A stretch of DNA of 64,000 nt from Streptomyces sp. SCL15-4 (GCF_033366695.1 NZ_JAOBTQ010000001.1:5146001-5210000); one strand, 5' to 3'; counted from the first letter of the stretch, positions 7,218 to 19,081 are shown. The notes: generated by a model from the letters alone, not told the origin. Numbers and translations are program-made.

Positions 7218-9317
7218 ATGTCCGGGGACAGTGCCGCTTCGGCTTCCGGCGGGCCCGGGAACCGTCCGGGGCGGCCTGTCGGCCGGACGGCGGTGGGCGC
7301 GCGCCTGAGGAGGCTGTTCGAGCGCGGGCTGGTGCGGGGCGGGGTGCAGGGCAGCCCGGTCCTGCGGCTGTTCCTGCGCTGGGTGCGCCGTCCGCTGCTG
7401 CCCGTGATGCGGTTGTGGCGGCGCAACATCCAGCTCCGGGTCGTCGCGACGACCCTGGTGATGTCGCTGGGCGTCGTTCTGCTGCTCGGCTTCGTTGTCA
7501 TCGGGCAGGTCCGCAACGGCCTGCTGGACGCGAAGGTGAAGGCGTCGCAGAGCCAGGCCACGGGCGGGTTCGCGGTGGCCAGGCAGAAGGCCGACGAGGC
7601 GGCGAGCGGCACGGGCGCCGGCGGTGCGGCCGGTACCGGTGACGGCACGGCGACCGCGGACGGACGGCAGTCGCAGAACGTCATCCAGTGGATGAGCGAC
7701 CTCGTGGAGTCGCTGTCCAGCGGCGGCGCGGGAGCGTTCGACGTGGTGACGCTGCCCGTCGGCGACGACAGCGGCGGCGGACGCAGCCCGCGCGGCTCCG
7801 GGAACGTCAATCCGACGTCCAGCGTGCCCGCCGAGCTGCGCGAGCGGGTCAACAGCGGCACGACGGCCGTGCAGAGCAACACGCGGATCGTCTACTCCGG
7901 CGGCAAGGAGTCGCAGCCGGGCCTGGCCATCGGCAAGCAGGTCAACGACCCCAACGGCCGCCCGTACGAGCTGTACTACCTCTTCCCGCTCACGCAGGAG
8001 GAGAAGTCCCTCAGCCTGGTCAAGGGCACCCTCGCCACGGCGGGGCTGTTCGTCGTCGTCCTGCTCGGCGCCATCGCCTGGCTGGTGGTGCGGCAGGTCG
8101 TCACGCCGGTGCGGATGGCGGCCGGGATCGCGGAGCGGCTGTCCGCCGGGCGCCTGCAGGAGCGGATGAAGGTCACCGGCGAGGACGACATCGCGCGCCT
8201 GGGCGAGGCCTTCAACAAGATGGCGCAGAACCTCCAGGTCAAGATCCAGCAGCTGGAGGATCTGTCGCGGATGCAGCGGCGGTTCGTCTCCGACGTCTCG
8301 CACGAGCTGCGCACCCCGCTGACCACCGTCCGCATGGCCGCGGACGTCATCCATGAGGCGCGCGAGGACTTCGACCCGGTGACGGCGCGGTCCGCCGAAC
8401 TGCTCGCCGACCAGCTGGACCGGTTCGAGTCGCTGCTCGCGGACCTGCTGGAGATCAGCCGGTTCGACGCCGGCGCCGCCGCGCTGGAGGCCGAGCCGAT
8501 AGACCTCAGGGAGGTCGTGCGGCGGGTGGTGAGCGGCGCCGAGCCGCTCGCCGAGCGCAAGGGCACACGCGTACGGGTGGTCGGCGACCAGCAGCCCGTC
8601 GTCGCCGAGGCGGACGCCCGGCGCGTGGAGCGCGTCCTGCGCAACCTCGTCGTCAACGCGGTCGAGCACGGCGAGGGCAAGGACGTCGTCGTCAAGCTCG
8701 CCGCCGCGGGCGGGGCGGTGGCCGTCGCCGTACGCGACTACGGCGTGGGCCTGAAGCCGGGCGAGGCGACCCGGGTCTTCAGCCGCTTCTGGCGGGCCGA
8801 CCCGGCACGCGCGCGGACCACCGGAGGCACGGGTCTCGGGCTGTCCATCGCGCTCGAGGACGCGCGGCTGCACGGCGGCTGGCTGCAGGCCTGGGGCGAG
8901 CCCGGCGGCGGCTCCCAGTTCCGGCTGACGCTGCCGAGGACCGCGGACGAGCCGCTGCGGGGCTCGCCGATACCGCTGGAGCCGAAGGACTCGCGGCGCA
9001 ACCGCGGCCTCGACGAGGCCGGCCGGACGCGCGGGAACGAGGAGAAGCGGGCGACCGTCCCGGTGCAGCAGGCCGGCGCGTCGGCGTCCGCGCTGCCGCC
9101 GAGGGAGCCGATCGCGCCGCGGCTGGCCGGCGCCCCGGCCGCCGACCCGACTGCCCTGCCCGGCAACGGAGCGCGCGTGGTGCCCCGGCCCACCGGCGGC
9201 GTACGGCGTCCCGGTGACGGCCCGGCCACCCGTCCGGCGCCCGACGAGGGACGGGCCCGGCCGGACGCCGCGCCGCAGGACTCGACCGAGCCAGGGGAGG
9301 CATTTCGTGGCCGCTGA
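7218..9317 (+). CDS. mtrB: sensor histidine kinase MtrB
   Basis: A 699-residue membrane kinase that phosphorylates MtrA. After a basic N-terminus, a first membrane helix (VVATTLVMSLGVVLLLGFVV) is followed by an extracytoplasmic sensor of about 175 residues. Then come a second helix (LFVVVLLGAIAWLVV), HAMP, HisKA with the phosphorylated His at about residue 362 (SDVSHELRTPLTT), and HATPase_c with N-box NLVVNAVEH, DYGVGL and GTGLGLSIA. A Pro/Ala-rich tail of about 110 residues follows. The ATG at 7218 is preferred over an in-frame GTG at 7185 that overlaps mtrA. The 3' end overlaps lpqB by 11 bases. Confidence 0.96.
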   Translation: MSGDSAASASGGPGNRPGRPVGRTAVGARLRRLFERGLVRGGVQGSPVLRLFLRWVRRPLLPVMRLWRRNIQLRVVATTLVMSLGVVLLLGFVVIGQVRNGLLDAKVKASQSQATGGFAVARQKADEAASGTGAGGAAGTGDGTATADGRQSQNVIQWMSDLVESLSSGGAGAFDVVTLPVGDDSGGGRSPRGSGNVNPTSSVPAELRERVNSGTTAVQSNTRIVYSGGKESQPGLAIGKQVNDPNGRPYELYYLFPLTQEEKSLSLVKGTLATAGLFVVVLLGAIAWLVVRQVVTPVRMAAGIAERLSAGRLQERMKVTGEDDIARLGEAFNKMAQNLQVKIQQLEDLSRMQRRFVSDVSHELRTPLTTVRMAADVIHEAREDFDPVTARSAELLADQLDRFESLLADLLEISRFDAGAAALEAEPIDLREVVRRVVSGAEPLAERKGTRVRVVGDQQPVVAEADARRVERVLRNLVVNAVEHGEGKDVVVKLAAAGGAVAVAVRDYGVGLKPGEATRVFSRFWRADPARARTTGGTGLGLSIALEDARLHGGWLQAWGEPGGGSQFRLTLPRTADEPLRGSPIPLEPKDSRRNRGLDEAGRTRGNEEKRATVPVQQAGASASALPPREPIAPRLAGAPAADPTALPGNGARVVPRPTGGVRRPGDGPATRPAPDEGRARPDAAPQDSTEPGEAFRGR

Positions 9318-11139
9318 CCGCGAGGGGGGCGCACGGCGGCGGCCGGTGCGCGCGGTGGCGTACGCCGCCTTGGGCGTCGTCCTGCTGGCCGGTTGCGCCT
9401 CGATGCCCGACAGCGGGGACCTGCGGGATGTGGAGTCCACGCCGCGTCAGGACACCGGGGTGCGGGTGTTCGCCGTGCCGCCGGCCGACGGTGCCGGTCC
9501 CGGCGAGATCATGCAGGGCTTCCTGGAGGCGCTGACCAGCGACGACCCGGAGTACGACACGGCGCGCAAGTACCTGACGACCGACACGGCGGGCAGCTGG
9601 CGGCCGGAGCAGTCGACCACCGTCCTGGCGAACGGGCCGAGCATCGAGACCGACTGCAGCCCGGGCGGCCGGGAGGAGACCAACAGCGTCACCTGCGTGC
9701 TGACCGGCACCCGGGTGGCCACGGTCGACGCCCAGCAGGCCTACCAGCCCGCCGGCGGTCCCTACCGCACGAAGCTGCACCTGACGAGGGATTCCAAGAG
9801 CCGGCAGTGGCGCATCGACGGGCTGCCCGACGGCGTCGTCATGGGCAAGTCGGACTTCCAGCGCAACTACACGTCCGTCGACAAGTACTACTTCGCCTCC
9901 CACACGTCGGTCGGGGCGGGCGGGCAGCCGGTGGCGGTCGCCGATCCGGTGTTCGTACGCAGCAAGGTGGACCCGATGACGCAGATGGTCCGGTCGCTGC
10001 TGAACGGGCCCACCACCTGGCTCGGGCCGGTGGTCAGGTCCAGCTTCCCGACCGGTACGCAGCTGCGGAAGGGCGTGTCCGGGCTGGCACCGGACGACCA
10101 GAACAGGCTGACCGTGCCGCTGAACCTCAAGGCGTCCCGGGTCGCGTCCGGCAAGTGCGCCGAGATGGCGACACAGGTGCTGTTCACCCTGCGGAACCTG
10201 GCGCCGACGCTGGAGTCCGTCGAGCTGCGCGGTACCGGCGGCGACCGGCTGTGCGAACTGACCAAGGAACGCGCCGAGTCCGCCGCCTGGCACGGGCCGT
10301 CCAAGCGCCCCGAGTACGTGTACTTCGTCGACGGCAGGCACCGGGTGGTGCGGATGCCGACCGGGAGCACCGGCACGGGTTCCGTCCCGGTGCCGGGTCC
10401 GCTCGGCGAGGGCGGCAAGGAGCTGCGGTCGGTGGCCGTGTCGCGGGACGAGCACACCGCGGCCGGGGTCGCCGACGAGGGCGGGTCGCTGTACGTGGCC
10501 TCGCTGGCGTCGGGCGGTTCGCTCGGCGCGGCGCTGGTCACCAGCGACGGCGCCACCCCCGACGAGCGGCTGACCACTCCCAGCTGGGACGCCCGGGGTG
10601 ACCTGTGGGTGGCCGACCGCGACCACCGCCGGCCCGGCCTGTACGTCCTGGAAGAGGGCGAGAAGGACGTGGTGCGCGTCGCCGTCCCCGACCTTCCGGG
10701 CCGGATCACGGACGCCCGGGTGGCCGCCGACGGGGCACGGATCGCGCTGGTCGTGGACAGAGGCGGCAAGCAGTCCCTGTACATCGGCCGGATCCAGCGC
10801 GACGACGGCACCGGACAGGGCATCTCGGTGGACGGGCTGCGTTCGGCGACCCCGGACCTGGAGCAGGTCAGCGCCATGTCCTGGGCCGGGGACAGCAGGC
10901 TGCTCGTCGTCGGCCAGGAGCAGGGGGGCGTGCAGCAGATGCGGTACGTCAAGGTCGACGGGTCCACGCTGGACGGCCCGGCCCCGGGCGCGCTCACCAG
11001 CGTCAAGGCGATCGCCGCGTCCGAGGACGAGCGGGTGCCGCTGGTGGCGTACTCGGAGGACGGGATCGTGCGGCTGCCCTCCGGGGCGCAGTGGCAGAAG
11101 GTCGACAAGGACGGGTCGGCACCGGTCTACCCGGGCTGA
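9307..11139 (+). CDS. lpqB: lipoprotein LpqB, MtrAB accessory factor
   Basis: A 610-residue secreted lipoprotein that in actinobacteria interacts with the MtrB extracellular domain and tunes MtrA phosphorylation. GTG start with GGGAGG six to seven bases upstream. The signal peptide ends in the lipobox LLAGC, followed by ASMPDSGDL. A GerMN domain follows (about residues 195-320, including FVRSKVDPMTQMVRSLLNGP), then a beta-propeller-like C-terminal half with repeated blocks such as PSWDARGDLWVADRD. It is translationally coupled to mtrB (11-base overlap), completing the mtrAB-lpqB operon. Confidence 0.95.
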   Translation: MAADREGGARRRPVRAVAYAALGVVLLAGCASMPDSGDLRDVESTPRQDTGVRVFAVPPADGAGPGEIMQGFLEALTSDDPEYDTARKYLTTDTAGSWRPEQSTTVLANGPSIETDCSPGGREETNSVTCVLTGTRVATVDAQQAYQPAGGPYRTKLHLTRDSKSRQWRIDGLPDGVVMGKSDFQRNYTSVDKYYFASHTSVGAGGQPVAVADPVFVRSKVDPMTQMVRSLLNGPTTWLGPVVRSSFPTGTQLRKGVSGLAPDDQNRLTVPLNLKASRVASGKCAEMATQVLFTLRNLAPTLESVELRGTGGDRLCELTKERAESAAWHGPSKRPEYVYFVDGRHRVVRMPTGSTGTGSVPVPGPLGEGGKELRSVAVSRDEHTAAGVADEGGSLYVASLASGGSLGAALVTSDGATPDERLTTPSWDARGDLWVADRDHRRPGLYVLEEGEKDVVRVAVPDLPGRITDARVAADGARIALVVDRGGKQSLYIGRIQRDDGTGQGISVDGLRSATPDLEQVSAMSWAGDSRLLVVGQEQGGVQQMRYVKVDGSTLDGPAPGALTSVKAIAASEDERVPLVAYSEDGIVRLPSGAQWQKVDKDGSAPVYPG

Positions 11140-11166
11140 CACCTGCGCGGACCTGCCCTTTCCCGG

Positions 11167-11189
11167 TTATCCACAGGCGGTTTTCCACA
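11167..11189 (+). promoter_or_regulatory. two DnaA-box-like sequences
   Basis: TTATCCACA (11167-11175) is a perfect DnaA box and TTTTCCACA (11181-11189) a one-mismatch box, with starts 14 bases apart in the same orientation, in the lpqB-comF gap. In Streptomyces, DnaA binds such boxes at oriC and at scattered chromosomal loci; a role here is inference. Confidence 0.55.
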
Positions 11190-11229
11190 GGGGTGGCGGG
11201 CCGGTGGCGGCGCGGGCACAGTGGTGGTC

Positions 11230-12201
11230 ATGCGGGGCTGGTGGCAGGACCTCACCGACCTGGTGCTTCCGGCCGACTGCGCGGGCTGCGGGGCACCTCG
11301 TACGGCGCTGTGTCCGCGGTGCCGGGCCGCGCTGGAGGGGGGTATGGCGCGACGGGCGCGGCCGGATCCGGAGCCGGCCGGGCTGCCGGTGGTGCACGCG
11401 GTGGCTCCCTACGCGGCGGAGGTGCGCGCGCTGCTTCTCTCCCACAAGGAGCGTGGCGCGCTGGCCCTCGCGGCAACGCTCGGCGCGGCGCTGGCACGGG
11501 CCGTGCGGGCGGGCCTCGGTGCGGACGGTGCGGAGACCCGCGGCGCGCGCGGTCCCGGCCCGGGCGGCGACGGGACAGGCCGCCTCGGTCCCGGTGGCAT
11601 GAACGCCGGCACCGCTGCCGGTGCCGACGCCGGTGGCGGGTCGGCGGGGCCCTCCTGGCGGGAGCCCGTGCTGCTGGTCCCGGTGCCCTCCGCCCGGTGG
11701 GCCGTGCGGGCGCGGGGACACGATCCGGTGCGGCGGATGGCGCTCGCGGCGGCGCGGGAGCTGCGGCGCACCGGGACGCCGGCCCGGGTGGCGGCCGTGC
11801 TGCGGCAGCGGCGGGCCGTGGCCGACCAGGCGGGGCTGGACGCGCCGCGGCGGCTGGCCAATCTCGCCGGGGCTCTGGAGGTGACCGCGGACGGTGGCCG
11901 GCTGCTCGGCGGCGGACGGCGCGTCGTGCTCGTCGACGACCTCATGACGACGGGCGCGAGTCTCGCGGAGGCGGCGCGTGCCCTGCGGGAGACCCCGGTG
12001 TCCCGCGCCAATGGCGGAACGGCCGTGTATCGGGCCATAACCCGGGAAGGTAGGGAGGAACGACGGATCGGTGTACGACAGGAGAGGACGGAGTCGGTGC
12101 ACGGTGCAGCGGAAAAAGCGGTGCCGAACGCCCTCGGGCGCATGCTGCGCGCCGCCGTGATCGCCGCTCCCGCCGATTCCTTCGAAATAAACAGGAACTG
12201 A
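11230..12201 (+). CDS. ComF-family phosphoribosyltransferase-like protein
   Basis: A 323-residue ComF-like protein. The N-terminal zinc-finger Cys pairs (CAGCGAP, CPRC) are followed by a segment with SHKERGALALA, then a type I phosphoribosyltransferase domain ending in the PRPP loop RRVVLVDDLMTTGAS. A Gly/Ala-rich insert (about residues 95-140) separates the two parts. ComF proteins act in DNA uptake in naturally competent bacteria; in Streptomyces the role is unknown. No strong ribosome site is visible: the first codons read GTG GTG GTC ATG, and the ATG is used here while a GTG at 11221 is equally possible. The C-terminus ends SFEINRN. Confidence 0.85.
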   Translation: MRGWWQDLTDLVLPADCAGCGAPRTALCPRCRAALEGGMARRARPDPEPAGLPVVHAVAPYAAEVRALLLSHKERGALALAATLGAALARAVRAGLGADGAETRGARGPGPGGDGTGRLGPGGMNAGTAAGADAGGGSAGPSWREPVLLVPVPSARWAVRARGHDPVRRMALAAARELRRTGTPARVAAVLRQRRAVADQAGLDAPRRLANLAGALEVTADGGRLLGGGRRVVLVDDLMTTGASLAEAARALRETPVSRANGGTAVYRAITREGREERRIGVRQERTESVHGAAEKAVPNALGRMLRAAVIAAPADSFEINRN

Positions 12202-12219
12202 TCGTCAACGTGCATCGTT
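12194..12219 (+). promoter_or_regulatory. SigR-type promoter candidate upstream of hpf
   Basis: GGAAC (12194-12198), an 18-base spacer and GTT (12217-12219) fit the thiol-stress SigR consensus GGAAT-N18-GTT with one mismatch. It overlaps the comF stop and lies about 300 bases before hpf. The rest of the 12202-12514 gap shows no gene. No transcription data support it here. Confidence 0.35.
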
Positions 12220-12514
12220 GCAGGTAGTGAGAGCCTCAATTCAGCTGGACGGAGGTGTGACGTCAGAGAGGGTGACGCCATCGCTCCGGGCGAGATATGT
12301 TCGGTTGTGAGGAAAGGCGCAGGCCACGCCTCGCATATCCGAATGCCGCGCCGCGGGTTTTCCGCAATCACCCGCGGCGGTGGGGTGGAGATCCCGCCCG
12401 CGGGGGAGGAGGAGGTGGAAGTCACCGAGTCCGAAGGTCCGGTGATCACCGGACCTGGTGCGAAAGGGAGACGCTCCGCCGATGCAGCGGAGCGATCCGG
12501 GAACGGAGTTCTGC

Positions 12515-13207
12515 GTGGACATCGTCGTCAAAGGCCGCAAGACCGAGGTGCCCGACCGGTTCCGCAAGCACGTGGCCGAGAAGCTGAAGCTGGAGAAGAT
12601 CCAGAGGCTCGATGCCAAGGTGATCAGCCTCGACGTCGAGGTGTCCAAGGAGCCCAACCCCCGGCAGGCCGACCGCTGTGACCGAGTGGAGATCACGCTC
12701 CGCTCCCGCGGTCCGGTGATCCGGGCGGAGGCAGCGGCCAGCGACCCGTACGCCGCACTCGACCTGGCGGCCGAGAAGCTGGACGCGCGGCTGCGCAAGC
12801 AGCACGACAAGCGTTTCTCGCGCCGAGGCGCGCGCCGGATCTCGGCGGCCGAGGTCCCCGACCACGTGCCGGGTGCGGCGACCCTCGACGGCAACGGCTT
12901 CGCCACCTCGGAGGAGGAGTCCGACGGAGTGCCGACCAAGAAGATCGGCCCTCTGGAGGTCAAGGGTGACGGCCCCCTCGTCGTCCGCGAGAAGACCCAC
13001 GTCGCCGCCCCGATGACCCTCGACCAGGCCCTCTACGAGATGGAGCTGGTCGGCCATGACTTCTACCTGTTCGTCGACTCCGAGACGAAGGAACCGAGCG
13101 TCGTCTACCGGCGGCACGCCTACGACTACGGCGTGATCCACCTCAGCACGGACCCGATGGTCGCCGAGGCGCAGACGTCCACCGCGGGGGGCACGCTGGG
13201 CGGCTGA
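12515..13207 (+). CDS. hpf: ribosome hibernation promoting factor (long form)
   Basis: Long HPF binds the 30S subunit and dimerises 70S ribosomes into inactive 100S particles during stress or stationary phase. The GTG at 12515 is chosen because GGAG precedes it by six bases and it gives a 230-residue product beginning MDIVVKGRKTEVP, the usual length. Upstream in-frame starts at 12482 and 12458 would add an unconserved leader. N-terminal HPF/YfiA domain (1-105) includes QADRCDRVEITLRSRGPVIRAEA. C-terminal dimerisation domain (about 170-225) includes MTLDQALYEMELVGHDFYLF. A 13-bp hairpin follows the stop. Confidence 0.95.
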   Translation: MDIVVKGRKTEVPDRFRKHVAEKLKLEKIQRLDAKVISLDVEVSKEPNPRQADRCDRVEITLRSRGPVIRAEAAASDPYAALDLAAEKLDARLRKQHDKRFSRRGARRISAAEVPDHVPGAATLDGNGFATSEEESDGVPTKKIGPLEVKGDGPLVVREKTHVAAPMTLDQALYEMELVGHDFYLFVDSETKEPSVVYRRHAYDYGVIHLSTDPMVAEAQTSTAGGTLGG

Positions 13208-13227
13208 CCCACCCGGCTGAAGCTGAT

Positions 13228-13268
13228 CCGGTGCCCCTGGACCGCGTGTGCGCCCCCAGGGGCACCGG
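13228..13268 (+). terminator. hairpin after hpf
   Basis: Perfect 13-bp stem CCGGTGCCCCTGG / CCAGGGGCACCGG (13228-13240, 13256-13268), 15-base loop, 20 bases after the hpf stop. No T-tract, as is common for Streptomyces terminators. Confidence 0.6.
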
Positions 13269-13410
13269 CGTGCGACCAGTTCGCGCCCCGGACGTCACCT
13301 CGGTGTCGTCCGGGCATGAAATCATGGCCGCACCGGCCCAACCGGTGGGCCGTTGCCTTGGGTTGGCGATGGCACAGGACCACAGGCCACAGCCTTCAGG
13401 GGGAGGAACG

Positions 13411-14157
13411 ATGGCGGACACCTTCGGACCGATGCGGGACGGGGACGCCGACGACGCTGTCATCGGCAGGGACCCGGGCGCGGACGCGGCGCGCAAGGAG
13501 CCGATCAGAGTCCTGGTCGTGGACGACCACGCCCTCTTCCGGCGCGGCCTGGAGATCGTGCTCGCGGCCGAGGAGGACATCCAGGTCGTCGGCGAGGCGG
13601 GCGACGGGGCCGAGGCCGTCGACAAGGCCGCCGATCTGCTGCCCGACATCGTGCTGATGGACGTCCGCATGCCCAAGCGCGGCGGAATCGAGGCCTGCAC
13701 CTCCATCAAGGAGGTCGCCCCCAGCGCCAAGATCATCATGCTGACGATCAGCGACGAGGAGGCCGACCTCTACGACGCGATCAAGGCGGGCGCGACCGGA
13801 TATCTCCTCAAGGAGATCTCCACCGACGAGGTGGCCACCGCCATTCGCGCGGTGGCCGACGGGCAGTCGCAGATCAGCCCGTCGATGGCGTCGAAACTCC
13901 TCACCGAGTTCAAGTCGATGATCCAGCGCACCGACGAGCGCCGGCTGGTGCCCGCGCCCCGGCTCACCGACCGGGAACTGGAAGTCCTCAAACTCGTCGC
14001 CACGGGCATGAACAACCGGGACATCGCCAAGGAGTTGTTCATCTCCGAGAACACCGTGAAGAACCACGTCCGCAACATCCTGGAGAAGCTCCAGCTGCAC
14101 TCCAGGATGGAGGCCGTGGTCTACGCGATGCGGGAGAAGATCCTGGAGATCCGCTAG
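13411..14157 (+). CDS. orphan NarL/FixJ-family response regulator
   Basis: A 248-residue regulator. An unconserved leader of about 30 residues is followed by a receiver domain (about 32-150) with VVDDHALFRRG, phosphoacceptor Asp near residue 84 (LMDVRMPKRGG), Thr in MLTISDEE and Lys in LLKEIS. A LuxR-type helix-turn-helix comes after it (LTDRELEVLKLVATGMNNRDIAKELFISENTVKNHV, about 185-240). Start set by GGGAGGAACG directly before the ATG. No histidine kinase is adjacent, so its partner lies elsewhere or is absent. The 3' end is 14 bases from the convergent glycosylase gene. Confidence 0.92.
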   Translation: MADTFGPMRDGDADDAVIGRDPGADAARKEPIRVLVVDDHALFRRGLEIVLAAEEDIQVVGEAGDGAEAVDKAADLLPDIVLMDVRMPKRGGIEACTSIKEVAPSAKIIMLTISDEEADLYDAIKAGATGYLLKEISTDEVATAIRAVADGQSQISPSMASKLLTEFKSMIQRTDERRLVPAPRLTDRELEVLKLVATGMNNRDIAKELFISENTVKNHVRNILEKLQLHSRMEAVVYAMREKILEIR

Positions 14158-14171
14158 CGGCTGAAGAGCGC

Positions 14172-15350
14172 CTAACCGAGCAGGGCGGCGAGTTCCCTGG
14201 TGAGGGGCTCGCGCAGCTCCGGCCGGTCGGTGCGCTCGACGCGGACGTCGGTGCAGTCCACCCACGAGGCCGCCTCGGCCAGGGCCCGGGCCACCGCCGG
14301 GACCGCCTTGGGGCCGTCCAGCGTGACCTGCTTGGCCACCAGCGTGCGCCCCTGCCGCGCCGGGTCGACCCGCCCGACCAGCCGGCCGCCGGCCAGCACC
14401 GGCATCGCGAAGTACCCGTGCACCCGCTTGGGTTTCGGGACGTACGCCTCCAGCCGGTGGGTGAAGCCGAAGATCCGCTCCGTGCGCGCCCGCTCCCAGA
14501 TCAGCGAGTCGAACGGCGAGAGCAGCGTGGTGCGGTGCCGGCCGCGCGGCGGCGTCGCCAGGGCCGCCGGATCGGCCCACGCCGGCCGGGCCCAGCCCTC
14601 CACCTCGACCGGCACCAGACCCGAGTCCGCGATCACCGAGTCGACCTGCTCGCCCTTGAGCCGGTGGTAGTCGGCGATGTCCGCGCGCGTGCCCACGCCG
14701 AGCGCCTCGCCCGCCAGCCGCACCAGACGCCGCAGGCACTCGGCGTCGCTCAGCTCGTCGTGCAGCAGGGCGGCCGGGACCGCGCGCTCGGCGAGGTCGT
14801 ACACCCGCTTCCAGCCGCGCCGCTCGACGCACACCACCTCGCCGTACATCAGCGCCCGCTCCACGGCGACCTTCGTGCCCGACCAGTCCCACCAGTCGTT
14901 CGTCTTCTTCGCGCCGCCCAGTTCCGTGGCGGTCAGCGGGCCCTCGGCGCGCAGCTGCTTGACGACCTGGTCGTAGACGCCGTCGGGGAGGTCGTGGTGC
15001 CAGTGCGGCCGGGCGCGGTAGGCGCGGCGGCGGAAGGCGAAGTGGGGCCACTCCTCGATGGGCAGCAGGCAGGCGGCGTGCGACCAGTACTCGAACGCGT
15101 GCGTGTCCGTCCAGTACGCGTCCTCCACCGTCTTGCGGCCGACCGCGCCCAGCCGGGCGTACGGCACGAGTTCATGGGAACGGGCCAGGACCGAGATCGT
15201 GTCGAGCTGGACCGCGCCGAGACGGCGCAGCACCCCGCGGACTCCCGCGCGCCGGTCGGGCGCGCCGAGCAGGCCCTGGGCCCGCAGGACTATCCGGCGG
15301 GCGTCGTCCGCGGAGAGGGTGGCGATGGGACGCGTCGGAAGGGTCGTCAT
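14172..15350 (-). CDS. AlkX/YcaQ-like DNA glycosylase (AlkZ-like superfamily)
   Basis: A 392-residue winged-helix (HTH_42) protein. Related enzymes unhook DNA interstrand crosslinks: E. coli YcaQ (AlkX), and Streptomyces AlkZ, which protects an azinomycin producer. The catalytic Q-x-Q/D position reads VQLDTISVLARSHELV, giving QLD at residues 48-50, the form seen in the YcaQ branch rather than the AlkZ QxQ. Other signatures are RRAYRARPHWHHDLP, LLSPFDSLIWERART and a C-terminal GRVDPARQG. Start ATG at 15350 (MTTLPTRPIATL); eight further upstream codons are possible. No biosynthetic cluster surrounds it, favouring a general repair role. Confidence 0.85.
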   Translation of the reverse strand: MTTLPTRPIATLSADDARRIVLRAQGLLGAPDRRAGVRGVLRRLGAVQLDTISVLARSHELVPYARLGAVGRKTVEDAYWTDTHAFEYWSHAACLLPIEEWPHFAFRRRAYRARPHWHHDLPDGVYDQVVKQLRAEGPLTATELGGAKKTNDWWDWSGTKVAVERALMYGEVVCVERRGWKRVYDLAERAVPAALLHDELSDAECLRRLVRLAGEALGVGTRADIADYHRLKGEQVDSVIADSGLVPVEVEGWARPAWADPAALATPPRGRHRTTLLSPFDSLIWERARTERIFGFTHRLEAYVPKPKRVHGYFAMPVLAGGRLVGRVDPARQGRTLVAKQVTLDGPKAVPAVARALAEAASWVDCTDVRVERTDRPELREPLTRELAALLG

Positions 15351-15437
15351 GCCCCGGACGATAGAGGGTGGCACCGACAGTCCGCAGAGGGTGGCACCGG
15401 CAGTCCGCGACGAACAGTGCGTCCGCCTCCGACCGGC

Positions 15438-16007
15438 TCAGGGACGCGCGGGCAGGTACGGGGCCGTGGACGGCAGACCGAGGTCCGAGGGGAGCAGCGA
15501 GCCGACCCAGCAGTCCCGGCGCACCCCTTTGTTGACGACGCCGGAGCGCAGGACGCCCTCGACGGTGAAGCCCGCGCGTTCGGCCACCGCGCGGGAGGCG
15601 TCGTTGCCGACCTCGGCGCGCCACTCGACCCGGTCCACGCCGGCCTCGGCGAAGACCCATCGGCAGGCGGTGCGCGCGGCCTCCACCACATAGCCCCGGC
15701 CGCGGTGCTCCCTGGCCGCCCAGAAGCCGATCTCGGCCGTGCCCGGCGAGCGCGTCGTCAGGGCGAGCATGCCGGCCAGCTCCCCGCCGGTGAGGAACAC
15801 GCCGAAGGTGAACATCGTGCCCTGCGCCCAGCCGTCGGGGACGATCTGTTCCGTGAAGCCGACCGCGTGCTCGCGCAGGTAGGGCGAGGGAACCGTGGTC
15901 CAGCGCTGGATGTCGGGGTCCTGCGCGGCCGCGTACACCGCCTCGGTGTCCTTAGGGCCGACCGGGCGCAGCGACAGGCGGTCCGTGGTGAGCGTGACAT
16001 GGTCCAT
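15438..16007 (-). CDS. GNAT-family N-acetyltransferase (RimJ/RimL type)
   Basis: A 189-residue acetyltransferase_3 protein. It starts MDHVTLTTDRLSLRPVGPKDTEAVY, the typical RimJ/RimL opening. The acetyl-CoA binding signature is in REHRGRGYVVEAARTACRWVF and the late motif in NDASRAVAERAGFTVEGVLR. Members acetylate ribosomal protein N-termini, small molecules or antibiotics; the substrate cannot be told here. The start at 16007 is chosen by homology, since a longer frame lacks conservation and no strong ribosome site is visible. It is divergent from secA with a 252-base gap. Confidence 0.85.
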   Translation of the reverse strand: MDHVTLTTDRLSLRPVGPKDTEAVYAAAQDPDIQRWTTVPSPYLREHAVGFTEQIVPDGWAQGTMFTFGVFLTGGELAGMLALTTRSPGTAEIGFWAAREHRGRGYVVEAARTACRWVFAEAGVDRVEWRAEVGNDASRAVAERAGFTVEGVLRSGVVNKGVRRDCWVGSLLPSDLGLPSTAPYLPARP

Positions 16008-16259
16008 CGCCCGATTCTGCGCAGGACACCCGGCCGCGGCCACGATTTCCGCGCTGCGTGAGCACGTGATCACAATTCGCGTAATTCCCGGCACCGGTGC
16101 GGCACCATCCGCACGCCCCGTCCGTTGTCCTTGATGAAGCGGCCACCGGGGCGCCAGGCCTCCCGGCGTGGCCGGGTCCTCGCATACGATGGCCGTTGCT
16201 CAGTACGTCAGAAGGAAAACCGACCGTCCCAGGCCCGACCGGCAAGGAGACCAGCCCCC

Positions 16260-19067
<2,808 letters not shown>

Positions 19068-19081
19068 CGCCGGGGCCTGAG

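Noticed and set aside
7110..9440. Very long open frame on the minus strand opposite mtrB, and similar giant frames opposite lpqB, secA, NAD-GDH and the TagF genes
   Set aside because: These are shadows of high-GC codon bias. The opposite frames carry complete, recognised domains, while these translate to low-complexity Arg/Pro/Ala/Gly sequence.
12255..12275. GTGACGTCA...GGTGACGCC upstream of hpf as a CRP-type operator
   Set aside because: The half-sites are direct, not inverted, and the spacing does not fit the CRP pattern.
13353..16061. A roughly 900-codon plus-strand frame across the response regulator and the minus-strand glycosylase and GNAT genes
   Set aside because: It spans three recognised genes in other frames or strands and has no ribosome site or domain.
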